Positions 21,605 through 21,738 of a stretch of 21,738 nt of DNA are shown one piece after another. Each line of letters opens with the position of its first letter. The first letter of the stretch is position 1. The translations under genes were made by a program, and so were the position numbers. The notes beneath the pieces are model-generated. The model made no database searches. It saw nothing but the letters and a program-made list of their open reading frames with translations, and had not been told where the DNA came from. The stretch is from JAFGJQ01 sp964586145 (GTDB lineage Bacteria > Planctomycetota > Phycisphaerae > UBA1845), in the NCBI GenBank assembly GCA_964586145.1, contig CAZPHH010000083.1:1-21738 (forward strand), in the 5' to 3' direction.

Positions 21605-21738
21605 ACCCGCTCTTGTGCAGCTCCCGCTCTTCTGGAGCACCGGCTCTTCTGTGGGCCCCGCTCCCGTGTGTGCCCCGCTCTTGTGTGGGACCGGCTTTCC
21701 AGCCGGTCATCTGTGGGACCGGCTTTCCAGCCGGTCAG
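21605..21738 (+). repeat. 17-nt-period repeat array of the same hairpin family
   Basis: Six degenerate units begin at 21605, 21622, 21639, 21656, 21673 and 21690, exactly 17 nt apart, around a consensus ACCCGCTCTTGTGTGGG. The last becomes the complete hairpin ACCGGCT-TTCC-AGCCGGT (21690-21707), repeated at 21718-21735 after 28 nt. The array runs off the window. It is the reverse complement of the cluster at 7071-7338, so both read the same way relative to the gene before them. Confidence 0.88.

Noticed and set aside
21690..21735. Intrinsic terminator of the hydrolase-like gene formed by the repeat hairpins
   Set aside because: The stems are only 7 bp and are not followed by a T-run, so a standard Rho-independent terminator is not supported.

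Overview
The window is GC-rich and gene-dense and looks like a chromosomal segment of a Planctomycetota bacterium, probably an uncultured Phycisphaerae-like lineage. This is inferred from three things: an N-terminal zinc-ribbon of the type common on planctomycetal membrane proteins, large proteins of planctomycetal type with no recognisable function, and clusters of short hairpin repeats of the 'TGTGGGACCGGCTTTCCAGC' kind that are frequent in such genomes. No rRNA, tRNA, CRISPR array, transposase or phage gene was found.

Right to centre, minus strand (17891 down to 10843): a translation and transcription operon. It runs nusA, infB, a zinc-ribbon membrane protein, a DUF503/YlxP protein, rbfA, and an endonuclease III-like protein that has lost both catalytic residues. 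The junctions are tight, with ATGA overlaps at two of them. Compared with the usual bacterial order, rimP, ylxR, ylxQ, truB and ribF are absent from their expected places. A large tetratricopeptide (TPR) lipoprotein starts 7 nt after the endonuclease III-like gene. Its reading frame never meets a native stop: it runs through a cluster of short hairpin repeats (about 7071-7338) and ends inside the next gene, yebC.

Left part, minus strand (6972 down to 41): yebC (translation factor or regulator family), a fusion of a formyltransferase with a NodB-type polysaccharide deacetylase, an exported GH3 beta-glucosidase carrying a PA14 domain, and an exported protein of unknown function with an internal duplication.

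Right part: an orphan MalK/UgpC-type sugar ABC ATPase on the minus strand, with a perfect sigma-70 consensus promoter (TTGACA, 16 nt, TATAAT) and a likely intrinsic terminator. Diverging from it on the plus strand are a small lipoprotein and an exported alpha/beta-hydrolase-like protein that lacks the nucleophilic serine. The window ends in a second cluster of the same repeat family, a 17-nt-period array reading in the sense direction after the last gene.

The most unusual items are the stop-free modular repeats and their effect on the end of the TPR gene, the formyltransferase-deacetylase fusion, and two pseudoenzyme-like proteins (endonuclease III-like and esterase-like).
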